In this document: piece after piece, positions 21,252 to 33,208 of the stretch
Position numbering within the stretch: the first letter of the stretch is position 1
Layout: every line of letters starts with the position of its first letter
Source of the DNA: Haliclona indistincta
Taxonomy: Eukaryota > Porifera > Demospongiae > Haplosclerida > Chalinidae
Assembly (NCBI GenBank): GCA_964017065.1
Contig: OZ024785.1
Location: 12,479,086-12,543,085 of the forward strand
Length of the DNA stretch: 64,000 nt
Direction of reading: 5' to 3'
Position numbers and translations under genes: made by a program
The notes under the pieces: generated by a model
What the model saw: the letters and a program-made list of their open reading frames with translations, nothing else
Told to the model about the DNA's origin: nothing
Database searches by the model: none

Positions 21252-22997
21252 TTATGATGCAGTCAGTCCTGATAGGATTGCTCTGCGCTCTTGCATGTAC
21301 TCCTTCTCCTGGTCTAACCACTTGTCATGAGTGTCCTCAATCATCCCCTGCACATTGACTATCTCGTCTCGCTGTCGGTAGTTGTAACGTCTGGACACAC
21401 ATGAGAACAGCACCAGAGACACCAGGATCAGAAACACCTTCACTCCCTCGAAAATTAGCCAAGAGGTCTTTTCAATAAGAAGAGTGTCTACCAAACCTAC
21501 TAGTAAGTACCTGATGCTAAAGGTGGCATACCACAGACCAATGAGCAGTCCCTGGGTAGTGCGAGGAGCCTGAGCACAGATGAACTCAAACACTGTCATG
21601 GAGACAAGCAGAGAAGAGAGACCATTGAGGAGCTGAGGAATGATGAACCACAGGTAGGTGTTGTCGACTGGGTTGTCTGTTGATTTACACGTGGTGTAAT
21701 TGAATACATGTTCAGATCGAATTTTATAGCAGACATCATAAGGGCTATAGTGATAATATGGACCATTTAAAACACAGGATACAAAGTTGTGCTCTGACCA
21801 GTACTTGCTGTCATGGTTGATCACTACTATTATGTACAAGACAACTTGTACTAGTGAGAGGTACAGACCAATCCACATTTTAGTGAGCATTCGAACTTTC
21901 TTGATATAGCGACTACATTTGTTGATGATCAGTCGATACAGTGGAATACCAACCACTACAACAAGATTGCTGATGTGGAGTGGATTGAGCACAATTAGTA
22001 GCAGTACTGGTAGTGAAGGACAGCTAGTCCTCATGAGCTGATCCGGAGCAGAGTAGCCATCTCCAGCTAGATGATATCCAAACAGACACAGGAGAAGGGG
22101 CAGGATGCGTAGGAATGTCTTAGTGTCCTCCACCTGCTCATTGGTAAATGGTCCTCCATATTTGTTCTTACCCAGGTCTATACGGCGTGGAATATCCTCC
22201 TCCCAGTAGGTGAAGGCACTACGATGCTGAGGGACCTTGTGGTTCCAAGAATACTTGAGCACTTTGTAGATATTCTTGAATGGGTTGAGACCTGCTCTCA
22301 TAATGTATAAGTGACGCTTTGATTTATGAAGAAGCACTAAACTGCTTGCAGCAGCTAGACAAACTGCGGCTGCAGCTGAGATGAGCAAAATATTTTTTAT
22401 GAAGTGTTTAAATAAGTTTGAAACACTAGCTTGTAATGTTTCTGAGCCAATTGTAAGATAGATCGCTACCAATTGCACTGCATTGTGAGTCCAGTAGTAC
22501 CAGTGGATGAAGGCAATCAGTTTTGGTGTAGGAGCCTCTAGTAGTTGATCCAGTCCAAATTGAAGGGCATTAGCTTCAAACAGTCCAATACCAGTGGTGA
22601 TCATAGTTACTATTGGTATTGCTAGAATTGCCAGTGAAGTGCTTATAATACTCTTTCTGCCTGCACTAAACAGTGCTCTATTTTCTAATGCTTCAGTGAG
22701 ACTGCAAAGAGTAGCTATAAGTAGTAGTAGCACTGTGATGGTGCTCCCAACTATCAGGAATATGAACGAACATTTGATAGTTCGATACCTGGTGAGACAG
22801 ACATCAGCTATGTAGCCAAGGAGAGGATAGCTGAGAAACAATACACCCAGAATAATGATGGTGGCAAATTTTTTGGTGGATCGTTCGTGTTGCTCCACAT
22901 GAATAGTTCTTGGTATGTTCGATAGTTGAATAGTGATAGAGCAAATGATGACCACCAAATGGCCTGGTAGGAAAGTACGACAAGCTGGCTGAGTCAT
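21252..22997 (-). CDS. POT/PTR2 (SLC15-like) transporter, copy 5, 581 aa
   Basis: This is an intact type-A copy. Private variants shared with copy 7 are IMRAG in the central cytosolic loop and DQLMRTSC after helix 7. The end, DTLLIEKTS to RRYNYRQ and SGLTAS, is shared with copy 1 and not with neighbouring copy 6. It follows the membrane-protein gene tail to tail, exactly as copy 1 does, so copies 1 and 5 occupy the same place in the higher-order repeat. Confidence 0.88.
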   Translation of the reverse strand: MTQPACRTFLPGHLVVIICSITIQLSNIPRTIHVEQHERSTKKFATIIILGVLFLSYPLLGYIADVCLTRYRTIKCSFIFLIVGSTITVLLLLIATLCSLTEALENRALFSAGRKSIISTSLAILAIPIVTMITTGIGLFEANALQFGLDQLLEAPTPKLIAFIHWYYWTHNAVQLVAIYLTIGSETLQASVSNLFKHFIKNILLISAAAAVCLAAASSLVLLHKSKRHLYIMRAGLNPFKNIYKVLKYSWNHKVPQHRSAFTYWEEDIPRRIDLGKNKYGGPFTNEQVEDTKTFLRILPLLLCLFGYHLAGDGYSAPDQLMRTSCPSLPVLLLIVLNPLHISNLVVVVGIPLYRLIINKCSRYIKKVRMLTKMWIGLYLSLVQVVLYIIVVINHDSKYWSEHNFVSCVLNGPYYHYSPYDVCYKIRSEHVFNYTTCKSTDNPVDNTYLWFIIPQLLNGLSSLLVSMTVFEFICAQAPRTTQGLLIGLWYATFSIRYLLVGLVDTLLIEKTSWLIFEGVKVFLILVSLVLFSCVSRRYNYRQRDEIVNVQGMIEDTHDKWLDQEKEYMQERRAILSGLTAS

Positions 22998-25562
22998 GGC
23001 ACTGGTTTACGCAATAGTTTTCTCAAACATCAAGTTGTTTTGTTATTTTTATGCTTTTGAAGTTATGTTTGTATAGTTGATGTGCATATGATAGTTTTGA
23101 TAATCAAAACACTTAAACCTTGTGTACATAAACAAGATGAAACACTAGTGAATTACAATGAGACACTCAAGTAACATAGTTTGTTACATTAGAGGCTTAT
23201 GTTACCATTGGTTTAGTAACTTAATACAATCCTCCATTTGTGTAGGGACTAGTCGTGTGCATTGGATGCAACTATTGCAGTGCACATTTTAAATTACCTT
23301 ATTAGGCAATGTAAGAGTAACCGTGAGTTCTTGGTATTTTATTTTTTATAAGATTACTTTCTAAGTTTTCTTTCAAGACCACATTTAGTGTCCTACTCGG
23401 ATATTAAAAATTGCAAAGTGATTATTTATAATATTTAAAACTGAAGCACTTTGTATGGTTATAGTCTAATCTATCGTCCAGCAGTGAACTGATAGTAAGT
23501 AATTGTCAGCAGACTCTTTTGGTAAGAGCAAAATTGTCATAGCTAATTAAATATTCGCTTTTTGTAACTTTCAGACCGAGATCTTGATGTAAATCAGATG
23601 CATCTGTTTCCTCTTTGTATGCCCAAAATCATGTATGCCATTTTTGTGGGTGGGTGTGCTCCTAAGGAAAATGCAAATTTTGATACATGGATTGAGTTTT
23701 GTGTGTGAGTGAAAATTTTTTGTGCCGGAAGTGATGACACTGCAGGAATTCATGCAGTAGATTCTGATTGGTCAGAGGAGAATTAATGCGTCATATTTCA
23801 CGTGCTGCTCCTCCCTTGCAATTGGCTGTTCTGCGGCATCACTTTCTGAGTAGTAGAATCACTCGTTGTGTATTTGAGTTAGCCTACTTTATCACTAGGC
23901 CTATCGTACTCATTGGATCAATGTTGTAGTTAGTAACTGAGAAGACACTAGCTATGATCAATGAACTACTCGAGTCATCTATCAGAACAACCTATGGTGA
24001 TAGCACTAACGGCTAAGGATATTATACTTTTTGCTATATTGTATAAAGACTGCTAGACAGCTAGTCTCACAGTATGTTTTACCAACACTTTATGTCGCCA
24101 TTTTGTTTATAAGCACGTGTTTGTTACGTAATCGTCACTTCCGTTTGATCCACCTTGGTGGCCAGACCAACTCTCGCATTGCAAAGGGTATGGTCTGGGG
24201 ACGAGACTACTGTCATTGAACTGGACTTCTGCTGGAAAACTGGACTGAATTATTGGACTGACCTTTATCATGATCATAGATATTAATTACAGTACCATAA
24301 TATCTACAATAATTAAGATTTCTATCGAAATCAAAAGGATGTAGGGATGAAGAAACCTACCACTGGTCCATAATGTAAACCAACAAGGAACAAGCATGGA
24401 ATGTTACCACGATTGACTTGCTAAAAGACCATAGATCCCTACATCAGTGGCTGTTGTGGCTGACTATAGTTGACTGACACCTGACATGCATTGAATTGAA
24501 TTCAGTTTGTGACAAAAATATTGTATAGCCACTGATGTTGGGATCTATGGTCTGTTAGCAAGTCAATCGTGTTACCATTCCATGCTCGTTCCTTGTTGGT
24601 TTACATTGTGGACCAGTGGTAGATTTCACAACCCTACATCCTTTTGATTTCGATAGAAATCTTGTTAATTTTCTTGTTTGTGTTCTTTTTTCTTTTTCAG
24701 TGAAGTGCGGTTCAATATCATGCATGTACTGAGCCGTCTTTGTTTCCAACAGTTTCCTATTGTTAATGGCTTTTCGAATAATTTTGAACTTGTAGCTAAA
24801 ATTGTTATGCTGTACATATCAGCTCGCCTATACGCATGCATGCAGTGCATACAAGCCCCGCCCACACTTGATTGTAGACCTGTACGGTGGTTATAATTAT
24901 CTGGCAAGCGCAAAATAATGGTGATCCTACTATAGCTTACCGTCCTTCGAAGACTCCAGACATATGACATTGTGTCCATACAGCGCGGCAAAACTCAAGC
25001 TAGTGATTGGTCACGTGCGCAATCACATAATGGCGTCTAACACTTAGCTGACAATGGATCACGATCGATTGTATATCACTGTTTTACTAAAGACAAAGTT
25101 CAAAAGGCACCTGCCAAGAGAATTTCACGACTGTTCGTGGGTGTCTTGGTCTTGGCACTGCTCGCATAAAGGCACTAGGCGCACTGAAGAAAGAAAGAAA
25201 AAGAAGAAAGCGAAGATGACGAAACCCGATTTTCACCATTTCCTGGTTCGTCACTTTAGTAACAAATTTGAGCAATCACCTTGCTACTGTAAGAAGGGCC
25301 AACGCCAGAGAGTAGATCTAAGTGTCTTTGGATATATAAATTCACCACCGGGAGAAATATCAGCTGCCTCCATCTTGTTTTTCTGTTCATCCCTACATAG
25401 GGAGGCACTACCGTGTGTCCCTAATATTAGGCAAATAGTACTCCATCAACTAAACTACATTTGTAATAAATATGATGTCGCATCAAACAATACAAATAAA
25501 TTATTTACACTACTCTTTAGCAGTTAAACTACAGTATTCTCTACACTACTGAACTGATCTAG
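22998..25562. other. POT intergenic unit
   Basis: This spacer is homologous to 3700-6198 but more diverged, with scattered substitutions and indels. It carries the array MITE at 24314-24663 and the common 3' flank of POT copy 6. The open frame at 25054-25527 is conserved only as DNA and has no recognised domain. Confidence 0.65.
24314..24663. repeat. MITE-like inverted repeat, array family copy 3 (best-preserved ends)
   Basis: Here both ends can be followed further than in the other copies. The left end is AAGATTTCTATCGAAATC and the right end is GATTTCGATAGAAATCTT, a perfect inverted match. The arms run inward for more than 90 bp. This copy gives the best estimate of the element boundary. 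Confidence 0.75.
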
Positions 25563-27311
25563 TTATGATGTAGTCAGTCCTGATAGGATTGCTCTGCGCT
25601 CTTGCATGTACTCCTCTTCCTGGTCTAACCACTTGTCATGAGTGTCCTCGATCATCCCCTGCACATTGACTATCTCGTCTCGCTGTCGGTAGCGGTAACG
25701 TCTGGACACACATGAGAACAGCACCAGAGACACCAGGATCAGAAACGCCTTCACTCCCTCAAAAATTAGCCAAGAGGTCTTTTCAATAAGAAGAGTATTT
25801 ACCAAACCTACTAGTAGGTACCTGATGCTAAAGGTGGCATACCACAGACCAATGAGCAGTCCCTGGGTAGTGCGAGGAGCCTGGGCACAGATGAACTCAA
25901 ACACTGTCATGGAGACAAGCAGAGAAGAGAGACCATTGAGGAGCTGAGGAATGATGAACCACAGGTAGGTGTTGTCGACTGGGTTGTCTGTTGATTTACA
26001 CGTGGTGTAATTGAATACATGTTCAGATCGAATTTTATAGCAGACATCATCAGGGCTATAGTGATAAGATGGACCGTTTAGAACACAGGATAAAAAGTTG
26101 TGTTCTGACCAGTACTTGCTGTCATGGTTGATCACTACTATTATGTACAATACAACTTGTACTAGTGAGAGGTACAGACCAATCCACATTTTAGTGAGCA
26201 TTCGAACTTTCTTGATGTAGCGACTACATTTGTTGATGATCAGTCGATATAGTGGAATACCAACCACTACAACAAGATTGCTGATGTGGAGTGGATTGAG
26301 CACAATTAGTAGCAGTACTGGTAGTGAAGGACAGCTAGTCCTTTGGAGCTGATCCGGAGCAGAGTAGCCATCTCCAGCTAGATGGTATCCAAACAGACAC
26401 AGGAGAAGAGGCAGGATGCGTAGGAAAGTCTTAGTGTCCTCCACCTCCTCATTAGTAAATGGTCCTCCATATTTGTTTTTACCCAGGTCTATACGGCGTG
26501 GAATATCCTCCTCCCAGTAGGTGAAGGCACTACGATGCTGAGGGACCTTGTGGTTCCAAGAATACTTGAGCACTTTGTAGATATTCTTCAATGGGTTGAG
26601 ACCTGCTCTCAGAATGTACAAGTGACTCTTTGATTTATAAAGGAGCACTAAACTGCTTACAGCAGCTAGACAAACTGTGGCTGCAGCTGAGATAAGCAAA
26701 ATATTTTTTATGAAGTGTTTAAATAAGTTTGAATTCACACTAGCTTTCAATGTTTCTGAGCCAATTATAAGATTTGATGCTATGAATTGCACTGCATTGT
26801 GAGTCCAGTAGTACCAGTGGATGAAGGCAATCAGTTTTGGTGTAGGAGTCTCTAGTAGTTGATCCAGTCCAAATTGAATGGCATTAGCTTCAAACAGTCC
26901 AATACCAGTTGTGATCATAGTTATTAGTGGTATTGCAAGAATTGACAGTGTAGTGTTTATAATACTCTTGCTGCCTGCATTAAACAGTGCTCTATTTTCT
27001 AATGCTTCAGTGAGACTGCAAAGAGTAGCTATAAGTAGTAGTAGCACTGTGATAGAGGTTCCAACTATCAGCAATATGAAAGAACATTTGAGAGTTCGAT
27101 ACCTGGTGAGACAGACATCAGCTATGTAGCCAAGGAGAGGGTAGCTGAGAAACAATACACCCAGAATAATGATGGTGGCAAATTTGTTGGTGGATCGTTC
27201 GTGTTGTTCCAAATGAATGGTTCTTGCTAGGTTCGATAGTTGAATAGTGATAGAGCAAATGATGACCACCACATGACCTGGTAGGAAAGTACGACGAGCT
27301 GGCTGAGTCAT
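25563..27311 (-). CDS. POT/PTR2 (SLC15-like) transporter, copy 6, 582 aa
   Basis: This is an intact copy. The N-terminal two thirds and the loop (LSCVLNGPSYHYSPDDVCYK) are the same as in copy 1, including the extra residues in KASVNSNLFKHF. The end (NTLLIEKTS, KAFLILV, RRYRYRQ, SGLTTS) is that of copies 2 and 3. The upstream 150 bp also match copy 1 (AAACCGGTGTTTTTGTATAC). It is therefore the likely parent, or sibling, of the 5' half of copy 1. Confidence 0.88.
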   Translation of the reverse strand: MTQPARRTFLPGHVVVIICSITIQLSNLARTIHLEQHERSTNKFATIIILGVLFLSYPLLGYIADVCLTRYRTLKCSFILLIVGTSITVLLLLIATLCSLTEALENRALFNAGSKSIINTTLSILAIPLITMITTGIGLFEANAIQFGLDQLLETPTPKLIAFIHWYYWTHNAVQFIASNLIIGSETLKASVNSNLFKHFIKNILLISAAATVCLAAVSSLVLLYKSKSHLYILRAGLNPLKNIYKVLKYSWNHKVPQHRSAFTYWEEDIPRRIDLGKNKYGGPFTNEEVEDTKTFLRILPLLLCLFGYHLAGDGYSAPDQLQRTSCPSLPVLLLIVLNPLHISNLVVVVGIPLYRLIINKCSRYIKKVRMLTKMWIGLYLSLVQVVLYIIVVINHDSKYWSEHNFLSCVLNGPSYHYSPDDVCYKIRSEHVFNYTTCKSTDNPVDNTYLWFIIPQLLNGLSSLLVSMTVFEFICAQAPRTTQGLLIGLWYATFSIRYLLVGLVNTLLIEKTSWLIFEGVKAFLILVSLVLFSCVSRRYRYRQRDEIVNVQGMIEDTHDKWLDQEEEYMQERRAILSGLTTS

Positions 27312-29720
27312 GGCACTGGTTTACGCGATAGTTTTCTCAAACCGGTGTTTTTGTATACTTTGTGCTTTCAAAGTTATCCTTGTATAGTTGATGTGGATGT
27401 AACAGTTTTGATAATCAACCGGCAATTAATCCACTAGGCAGTGTTGTGTACATAATCAAGATGAAACACTAGTGAATTACAATGAGACACTCTAGTAACA
27501 TAGTTTGTTATATTAGAGGCTTATGTTACCATTGGTTTAGTAACTTAATACAAGCCTCCATTTGTGTACGGACTAGTCGTGTGCATTGGATGCAACTATT
27601 GCACATTTTAACTTACCTTATTAGGCAATGTAAAAGTAATCATGAGTTCTTGGTATTTTATTTGTTATGAGATTAAGACCACTTTTAGCGTCGTACTCGG
27701 ATAATAAAAATTGCAAAGTGATTATTTATAATGTTTGAAGTGAAGCATTTTATATGGTTATAGTCTAATCTCTTGTCCAATTTGCTTTTTTGTAACTTTC
27801 AGGCCGAGATCTTGGTGTAAATCAGATGCATCTGTTCCTCTTTGTATGCCCAAAATCATGTATGCCATTTTGTGGTTGTGGTGTGCTCTGGAGGAAAATG
27901 CAAATGTTGGTAAATGGGCTGAGTTTTTTTAGTGGAAATTTTGTGTGTGAGTGGGCTGAGTGGAAATTTCTTGGTGCGGAAGTGATAACACTGTAGGAAT
28001 TCATACAGTAGATTCTGATTGGTCAGAGGTGAATTAATACGTCATATTTCACTCGGTGCCCCTCCCTTGCAATAAGCTGTTCTGCAGCATGCTGGTGTGC
28101 AATCAAAAGACACTTTCTGAGGAGTAGAATCACTCGTTATGTATTTCAGTTTGCCTACTTTATCACTAGGCCTATCGTACTCATTGGATCGATGCTGTAG
28201 TTAGTAACTGAGAAGACGCTTGCAATGATTCCTACTACTCAAGTCATCTATCGATGGTGATAGCACTAACGGCTAAGGATTATACTTTTTGCATCATTGT
28301 ATAAAGACTGCGTAGACAGCTAGTCTCTACTTACAGCATGTTTTACCAACACGTCGCCATTTGTTTATAAGCACGTGTTTGTTACGAAATCGTCACTTCC
28401 GTTTGACCCACCTTGGCGGCCAGACCAACTCTCGCGCAGCAAAGGGTGTGGTCTGGGGACGAGACTACTGTCATTGAACTGGACTTCACTGGACTGAATT
28501 ATTGAAATAATATCTACAATAAAATAAAGATTTCTATTGAAATCAAAAGGATTGTAAGGATGAAGAAATCTACAACTGGTCCACAATGTAAACCAACAAG
28601 GAACAAGCATGGAATGGTAACACGATTGACTTGCTAACAGACCATAGATCCCTACATCAGTGGCTGCTGTGGTTGACTTTAGTTGACTTGACACCTGGCA
28701 TGCATTGAATTGAATTCAGCTTGTGACAAAACGTTGTATAGCCACTGATGTAGGGATCTGTGGTCTGTTAGCAAGTCAATCGTGTTACCATTCCATGCTA
28801 GTTCCTTGTTGGTTTACATTGTGAACCAGTGGTAGATTTTCAGTCTACATCCTTTTGGTTTCGATAATTTAATTTTCTTGTTTGTGTCCTTTTTTCAGTG
28901 AAGTGCGGTTCAATATCATGCATGTACTGAGCTGTCTTTGTTTCCACCAGTTTTCCTGTTGTTGATGGCTTTTTAAATAATTTTAAACTTGTAGCTAAAA
29001 TTGTTATGCTGTACATATCAGCTCGCCTATGCATACAGTGCATACAAGCCCGCCCACACTTGTTTGTAGACCTGTGCAACGGTTATAATTATCTGGCAAG
29101 AGCAGAATAATGGTGATCCTACTATAGCTTACCGTTCTTCGAAGATTCCAGACATATGACATTGTGTTCTCCATGATCCATAAGGTGCGGCATAACTCAA
29201 GCTAGTGCTTGGTCACACAATAATGGTGTCTAACACTAAGCTGACAATGGATCACGATCGAGATGTCGCGGTAAAGTTCAAAAGGCACCTGCCAAGGGAA
29301 TTTCACGACTGTTCGTGGTTGTCTTGATCTCAGCACTGCTCATGTAAAGGCGCTAGGCACACTGAAGAAGGAAAAAAGAAGAAGAAAGCGAAGCTGATAA
29401 ACCCGATTTTCACCGTTTCCAGGTTCGTCACTTTAGTAACAATTTTGAGCAATCTCTTTGCTACTGTAAGAATGGCCAACGCCATATAGCAGATCTAAGT
29501 GTCTTTGGATGTATAAATTCACCACCAGGAGAAATCTCAGCTGCCGCCATCTTGTTTTCCATTCATCCCTACATAGGGAGGCACTACATTGTGTCCCTAA
29601 TAGTATTCCATCAACTAAACTACATTTGTAATAATTATGATGTCGCATCAAACAATACAAATTTACACTACTCTTTAGCAGTTAAACTACCATAATCTCT
29701 ACACTACTGAACTGATCTAG
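27312..29720. other. POT intergenic unit
   Basis: This spacer is colinear with 3700-6198, as expected if copies 6-7 correspond to copies 1-2 of the other cluster. It contains the array MITE and no supported gene. Confidence 0.65.
28527..28866. repeat. MITE-like inverted repeat, array family copy 4
   Basis: Same element and same position relative to the flanking transporters as 4996-5334. Both arms are recognisable from AAGATTTCTATTGAAATC to the complementary GGTTTCGATA end, with one extra substitution. Confidence 0.7.
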
Positions 29721-31463
29721 TTATGATGTAGTCATTCCTGATAGGATTGCTCTGCGCTCTTGCATGTACTCCTCCTCCTGGTCTAACCACTTGTCATGAG
29801 TGTCCTCAATCATCCCCTGCACATTGACTATCTCGTCTCGCTGTCGGTAGCGGTAACGTCTGGACACACATGAGAACAGCACCAGAGAAAGCAGGATCAG
29901 AAACACCTTCACTCCCTCGAAAATTAGCCAAGAGGTCTTTTCAATAAGAATAGTATCTACCAAACCTACTAGTAGGTACCTGATGCTAAAGGTGGCATAC
30001 CACAGACCAATGAGCAGTCCCTGGGTAGTGCGAGGAGCCTGGGCACAGATGAACTCAAACACTGTCATGGAGACAAGCAGAGAAGAGAGACCATTGAGGA
30101 GCTGAGGAATGATGAACCACAGGTAGGTGTTGTCAACTGGGTTGTCTGTTGATTTACACGTGGTGTAATTGAATACATGTTCAGATCGAATTTTATGGCA
30201 GGCATCTTCAGGGCTATAGTGATAATATGGATTTAAAACACAGGATACAAAGTTGTGCTCTGACCAGTACTTGCTGTCATGGTTGATCACTACTATTATG
30301 TACAAGACAACTTGTACTAGTGAGAGGTACAGACCAATCCACATTTTAGTGAGCATTCGAACTTTCTTGATGTAGCGACTACATTTGTTGATGAACAGTC
30401 GATACAGTGGAATACCAACCACTACAACAAGATTGCTGATGTGGAGTGGATTGAGCACAATTAGTAGCAGTACTGGTAGTGAAGGACAGCTAGTCCTCAT
30501 GAGCTGATCCGGAGCAGAGTAGCCATCTCCAGCTAGATGATATCCAAACAGACACAGGAGAAGGGGCAGGATGCGTAGGAATGTCTTAGTGTCCTCCACC
30601 TCCTCATTGGTAAATGGTCCTCCATATTTGTTCTTGCCCAGGTCTATACGGCGTGGAATATCCTCCTCCCAGTAGGTGAAGGCACTACGATGCTGAGGGA
30701 TCTTGTGGTTCCAAGAATACTTGAGCACTTTGTAGATATTCTTGAATGGGTTGAGACCTGCTCTCATAATGTACAAGTGACTCTTTGATTTATAAAGGAG
30801 CACTAAACTGCTTATAGCAGCTAGACAAACTGTGGCTTCAGCTGAGATAAGCAAAATATTTTTTATGAAGTGTTTAAATAAGTTTGAAACACTAGCTTGT
30901 AATGTTTCTGAGCCAATTGTAAGATTTGTTACTATGAATTGCACTGCATTGTGAGTCCAGTAGTACCAGTGTATGAAGGCAATCAGTTTTGGTGTAGGAG
31001 CCTCTAGTAGTTGATCCAGTCCAAATTGAATGGCATTAGCTTCAAACAGTCCAATACCAGTGGTGATCACTACTATTAGTGGTATTGCAAGAATTGTCAG
31101 TGAAATGTTTATAATACTCTTGCTGCCTGCATTAAACAGTGCTCTATTTTCTAATGCTTCAGTGAGACTGCAAAGAGTAGCTATAAGTAGTACTAACACT
31201 GTGATGGTACTCCCAACTATCAGGAATATGAAGGAACATTTGAGAGTTCGATACCTGGTGAGACAGACATCAGCTATGTAGCCAAGGAGAGGGTAAGTGA
31301 GAAAAAATACACCCAGAATAAGAATGCTGGCAATTTTCTTGGTGGATCGTTCGTGTTGTTCCAAATGAATGGTTCTTGGTATGTTCGATAGTTGAATAGT
31401 GATAGAGCAAATGATGACTACCACATGACCTGGTAGGAAAGTACGACGAGCTGGCTGAGGCAT
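29721..31463 (-). CDS. POT/PTR2 (SLC15-like) transporter, copy 7, 580 aa
   Basis: This intact frame starts MPQPARRTF, like copy 1. The loop is shortened by two residues (SCVLNPYYHYSPEDACHK), a version shared with copy 12. It shares IMRAG and DQLMRTSC with copy 5. The end is SGMTTS, as in copy 8. The combination of variants from different neighbours is a mosaic pattern. Confidence 0.88.
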   Translation of the reverse strand: MPQPARRTFLPGHVVVIICSITIQLSNIPRTIHLEQHERSTKKIASILILGVFFLTYPLLGYIADVCLTRYRTLKCSFIFLIVGSTITVLVLLIATLCSLTEALENRALFNAGSKSIINISLTILAIPLIVVITTGIGLFEANAIQFGLDQLLEAPTPKLIAFIHWYYWTHNAVQFIVTNLTIGSETLQASVSNLFKHFIKNILLISAEATVCLAAISSLVLLYKSKSHLYIMRAGLNPFKNIYKVLKYSWNHKIPQHRSAFTYWEEDIPRRIDLGKNKYGGPFTNEEVEDTKTFLRILPLLLCLFGYHLAGDGYSAPDQLMRTSCPSLPVLLLIVLNPLHISNLVVVVGIPLYRLFINKCSRYIKKVRMLTKMWIGLYLSLVQVVLYIIVVINHDSKYWSEHNFVSCVLNPYYHYSPEDACHKIRSEHVFNYTTCKSTDNPVDNTYLWFIIPQLLNGLSSLLVSMTVFEFICAQAPRTTQGLLIGLWYATFSIRYLLVGLVDTILIEKTSWLIFEGVKVFLILLSLVLFSCVSRRYRYRQRDEIVNVQGMIEDTHDKWLDQEEEYMQERRAILSGMTTS

Positions 31464-31665
31464 GGCACTGGTTTATGCAATGGTTTTCTCGAACCTCAAG
31501 TTGTTTTGTTATTTTCATGCTTTTGAAGTTATGTTTGTATAGTTGATGTGCATATGATAGTTTTGATAATCAACCAGCACTTAAACCTTGTGTACATAAA
31601 CAAGATAAAACTTCATTGAATTACTATGCGTAACAGATTGTTATATTAGAGGCTTATGTTACAAT

Positions 31666-31883
31666 TAGACCATACCACGTGACTTTCGACCAATCAGATC
31701 GCTCAAAAAGTGTGCATTAAATAGCTTAATGCACACTTTTATTAACGCACCTCGCGGATTAAGTTCTTAATGCACACTTTTATTAATGCACCTCGCGGAT
31801 TAAGTTCTTAATGCACACTTTTATTAACGCACACTTTGTCAAAATAGCAAGCACTCGGTCGGAAAGTCACCTGGTATGGTCTA
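31666..31883. mobile_element. MITE with TAGACCATACC termini and internal tandem repeat
   Basis: Terminal inverted repeats: TAGACCATACCACGTGACTTT on the left pairs with AAAGTCACCTGGTATGGTCTA on the right. Inside, a unit of about 41 bp (starting CTTAATGCACACTTTTATTAA) is repeated two to three times between about 31710 and 31830. Paralogous spacers read straight through this place (GTTACCATTGGTTTAG), so this and the next element are insertions. Confidence 0.75.
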
Positions 31884-31888
31884 AAACG

Positions 31889-32068
31889 TTTAAACCACAC
31901 TAGGCGGTGCATTACGCGATATAAAGCACTCGGGCGTCGTCAATAACGGTCTCGAACGCGTGATAATGCACTCGCCTTCGGCTCGTGCATTATCAACGCG
32001 TTCTCGACCGTTATTGACCCCACCCTCGTGCTTTATATCGCGTAATGCACCGCCTAGTGTGGTCTAAA
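31889..32068. mobile_element. Long palindromic foldback element
   Basis: About 180 bp form two inverted arms with only a short loop near 31978. The left arm contains ACCACACTAGGCGGTGCATT and the right arm AATGCACCGCCTAGTGTGGT, and the pairing continues inward through GCGATATAAAGCACTCG and its complement. It abuts the preceding MITE, and the two together fill a site that is empty in the other units. No coding capacity. Confidence 0.8.
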
Positions 32069-32988
32069 TATTACTTGGTTTAGTAACTCAATACAATCCT
32101 CCATTTGTGTACGGACTAGTCGTGTGCATTGGATGCAACTATCTCAGTGCACGTTGTAACTTACCTTATTAGGCAAAGTAAAAGTAACCGTGAGTTCTTG
32201 GTATTTTAGTTTTTTATAAGATTACTTTCTAAGTTTATTTCAAGACCACTTTTAGTGTCCTACTCAGATAATAAAATTGCAAAGTGATCATTTATAATGT
32301 TTGAAACTAAATGTACATTCCAAATACAGAGATCGGATTCAGAATTTTCTCACAAAAATTTGGTTGCTTTGTAGAGACCTGTGTTTCCTGACTAGTATCT
32401 ACTTGTAGACTGAGTACTTACGGAGAGATTGAAACAGTTTGGTTTGAAAATTCGAGCTACAGACGATGTGGTGAAGCTTTGTATGCGCATGGTATACTGG
32501 ACATTGACGCACTCTCTCCGTTTATCGACGATAACTTACAATTCAAGAATGGTAACCTAACAAGACTGTTTCAATCACTCGAGAATATTGCTGGCTGGAA
32601 ATAAGACGCTTTTCAAAGACTAGCTAACACTACACGTCGCATTGTTTTGTGAGAAAATGCTACAGCGTTCCTGGGATTGTGTGCACCTAGCGCTGTGCAG
32701 ATTTTGCCAAGAGTCGCTGTGTATGTGAAGACGCACGTTATGATGCTTCAAAGTGAGTTTTGTGCTGTTTGTTCTTCTCTGTGAGATGTCGCAGCAAAAA
32801 TATTTTTGCTCATTAATATTCATATTATTCGTAACCCGCCACCTTAACACTTGGCTGACAATGGATCACGATCAAGAAATCGCAGATTATATATCGCCGT
32901 TTCGCTAAAAACAAAATTCAAAAGGCACCTGCCAGTAGAATTTCATGATTGTTCGTGAGTGTCTTTGTCACGGCACTGCTCGCGTTAA

Positions 32989-33208
32989 GGCCACCATACA
33001 CTGAGCAACTTTTGTTGCGCGACTAGTCGGGCGACAAAAGTTTTTCCGTGTATGGTGCATAGTCACGCAGTCGCTAGTCGCCTAAAACATGTATGCGACA
33101 TGTTGCGCGAAATAGAAACGATCCTATTTTCAGGCGACTTGTCGTACGAAACTTGCGACAAAAGTTGCTTGCGACGAAGCTACAAAATTTGCTCAGTGTA
33201 TGGTGGCC
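32989..33208. mobile_element. 220-bp MITE flanked by TTAA
   Basis: Termini GGCCACCATACACTGAGCAA and TTGCTCAGTGTATGGTGGCC are perfect inverted repeats of 20 bp, flanked by TTAA on both sides (32985-32988 and 33209-33212). Related spacers have the uninterrupted form (GCATAAAGGCGC near 25166, CACGTAAAGGCGC near 59363). The target could be TTAA or TAA, so piggyBac-like and Harbinger-like origins remain possible. The open frame over its right half is accidental. Confidence 0.8.
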
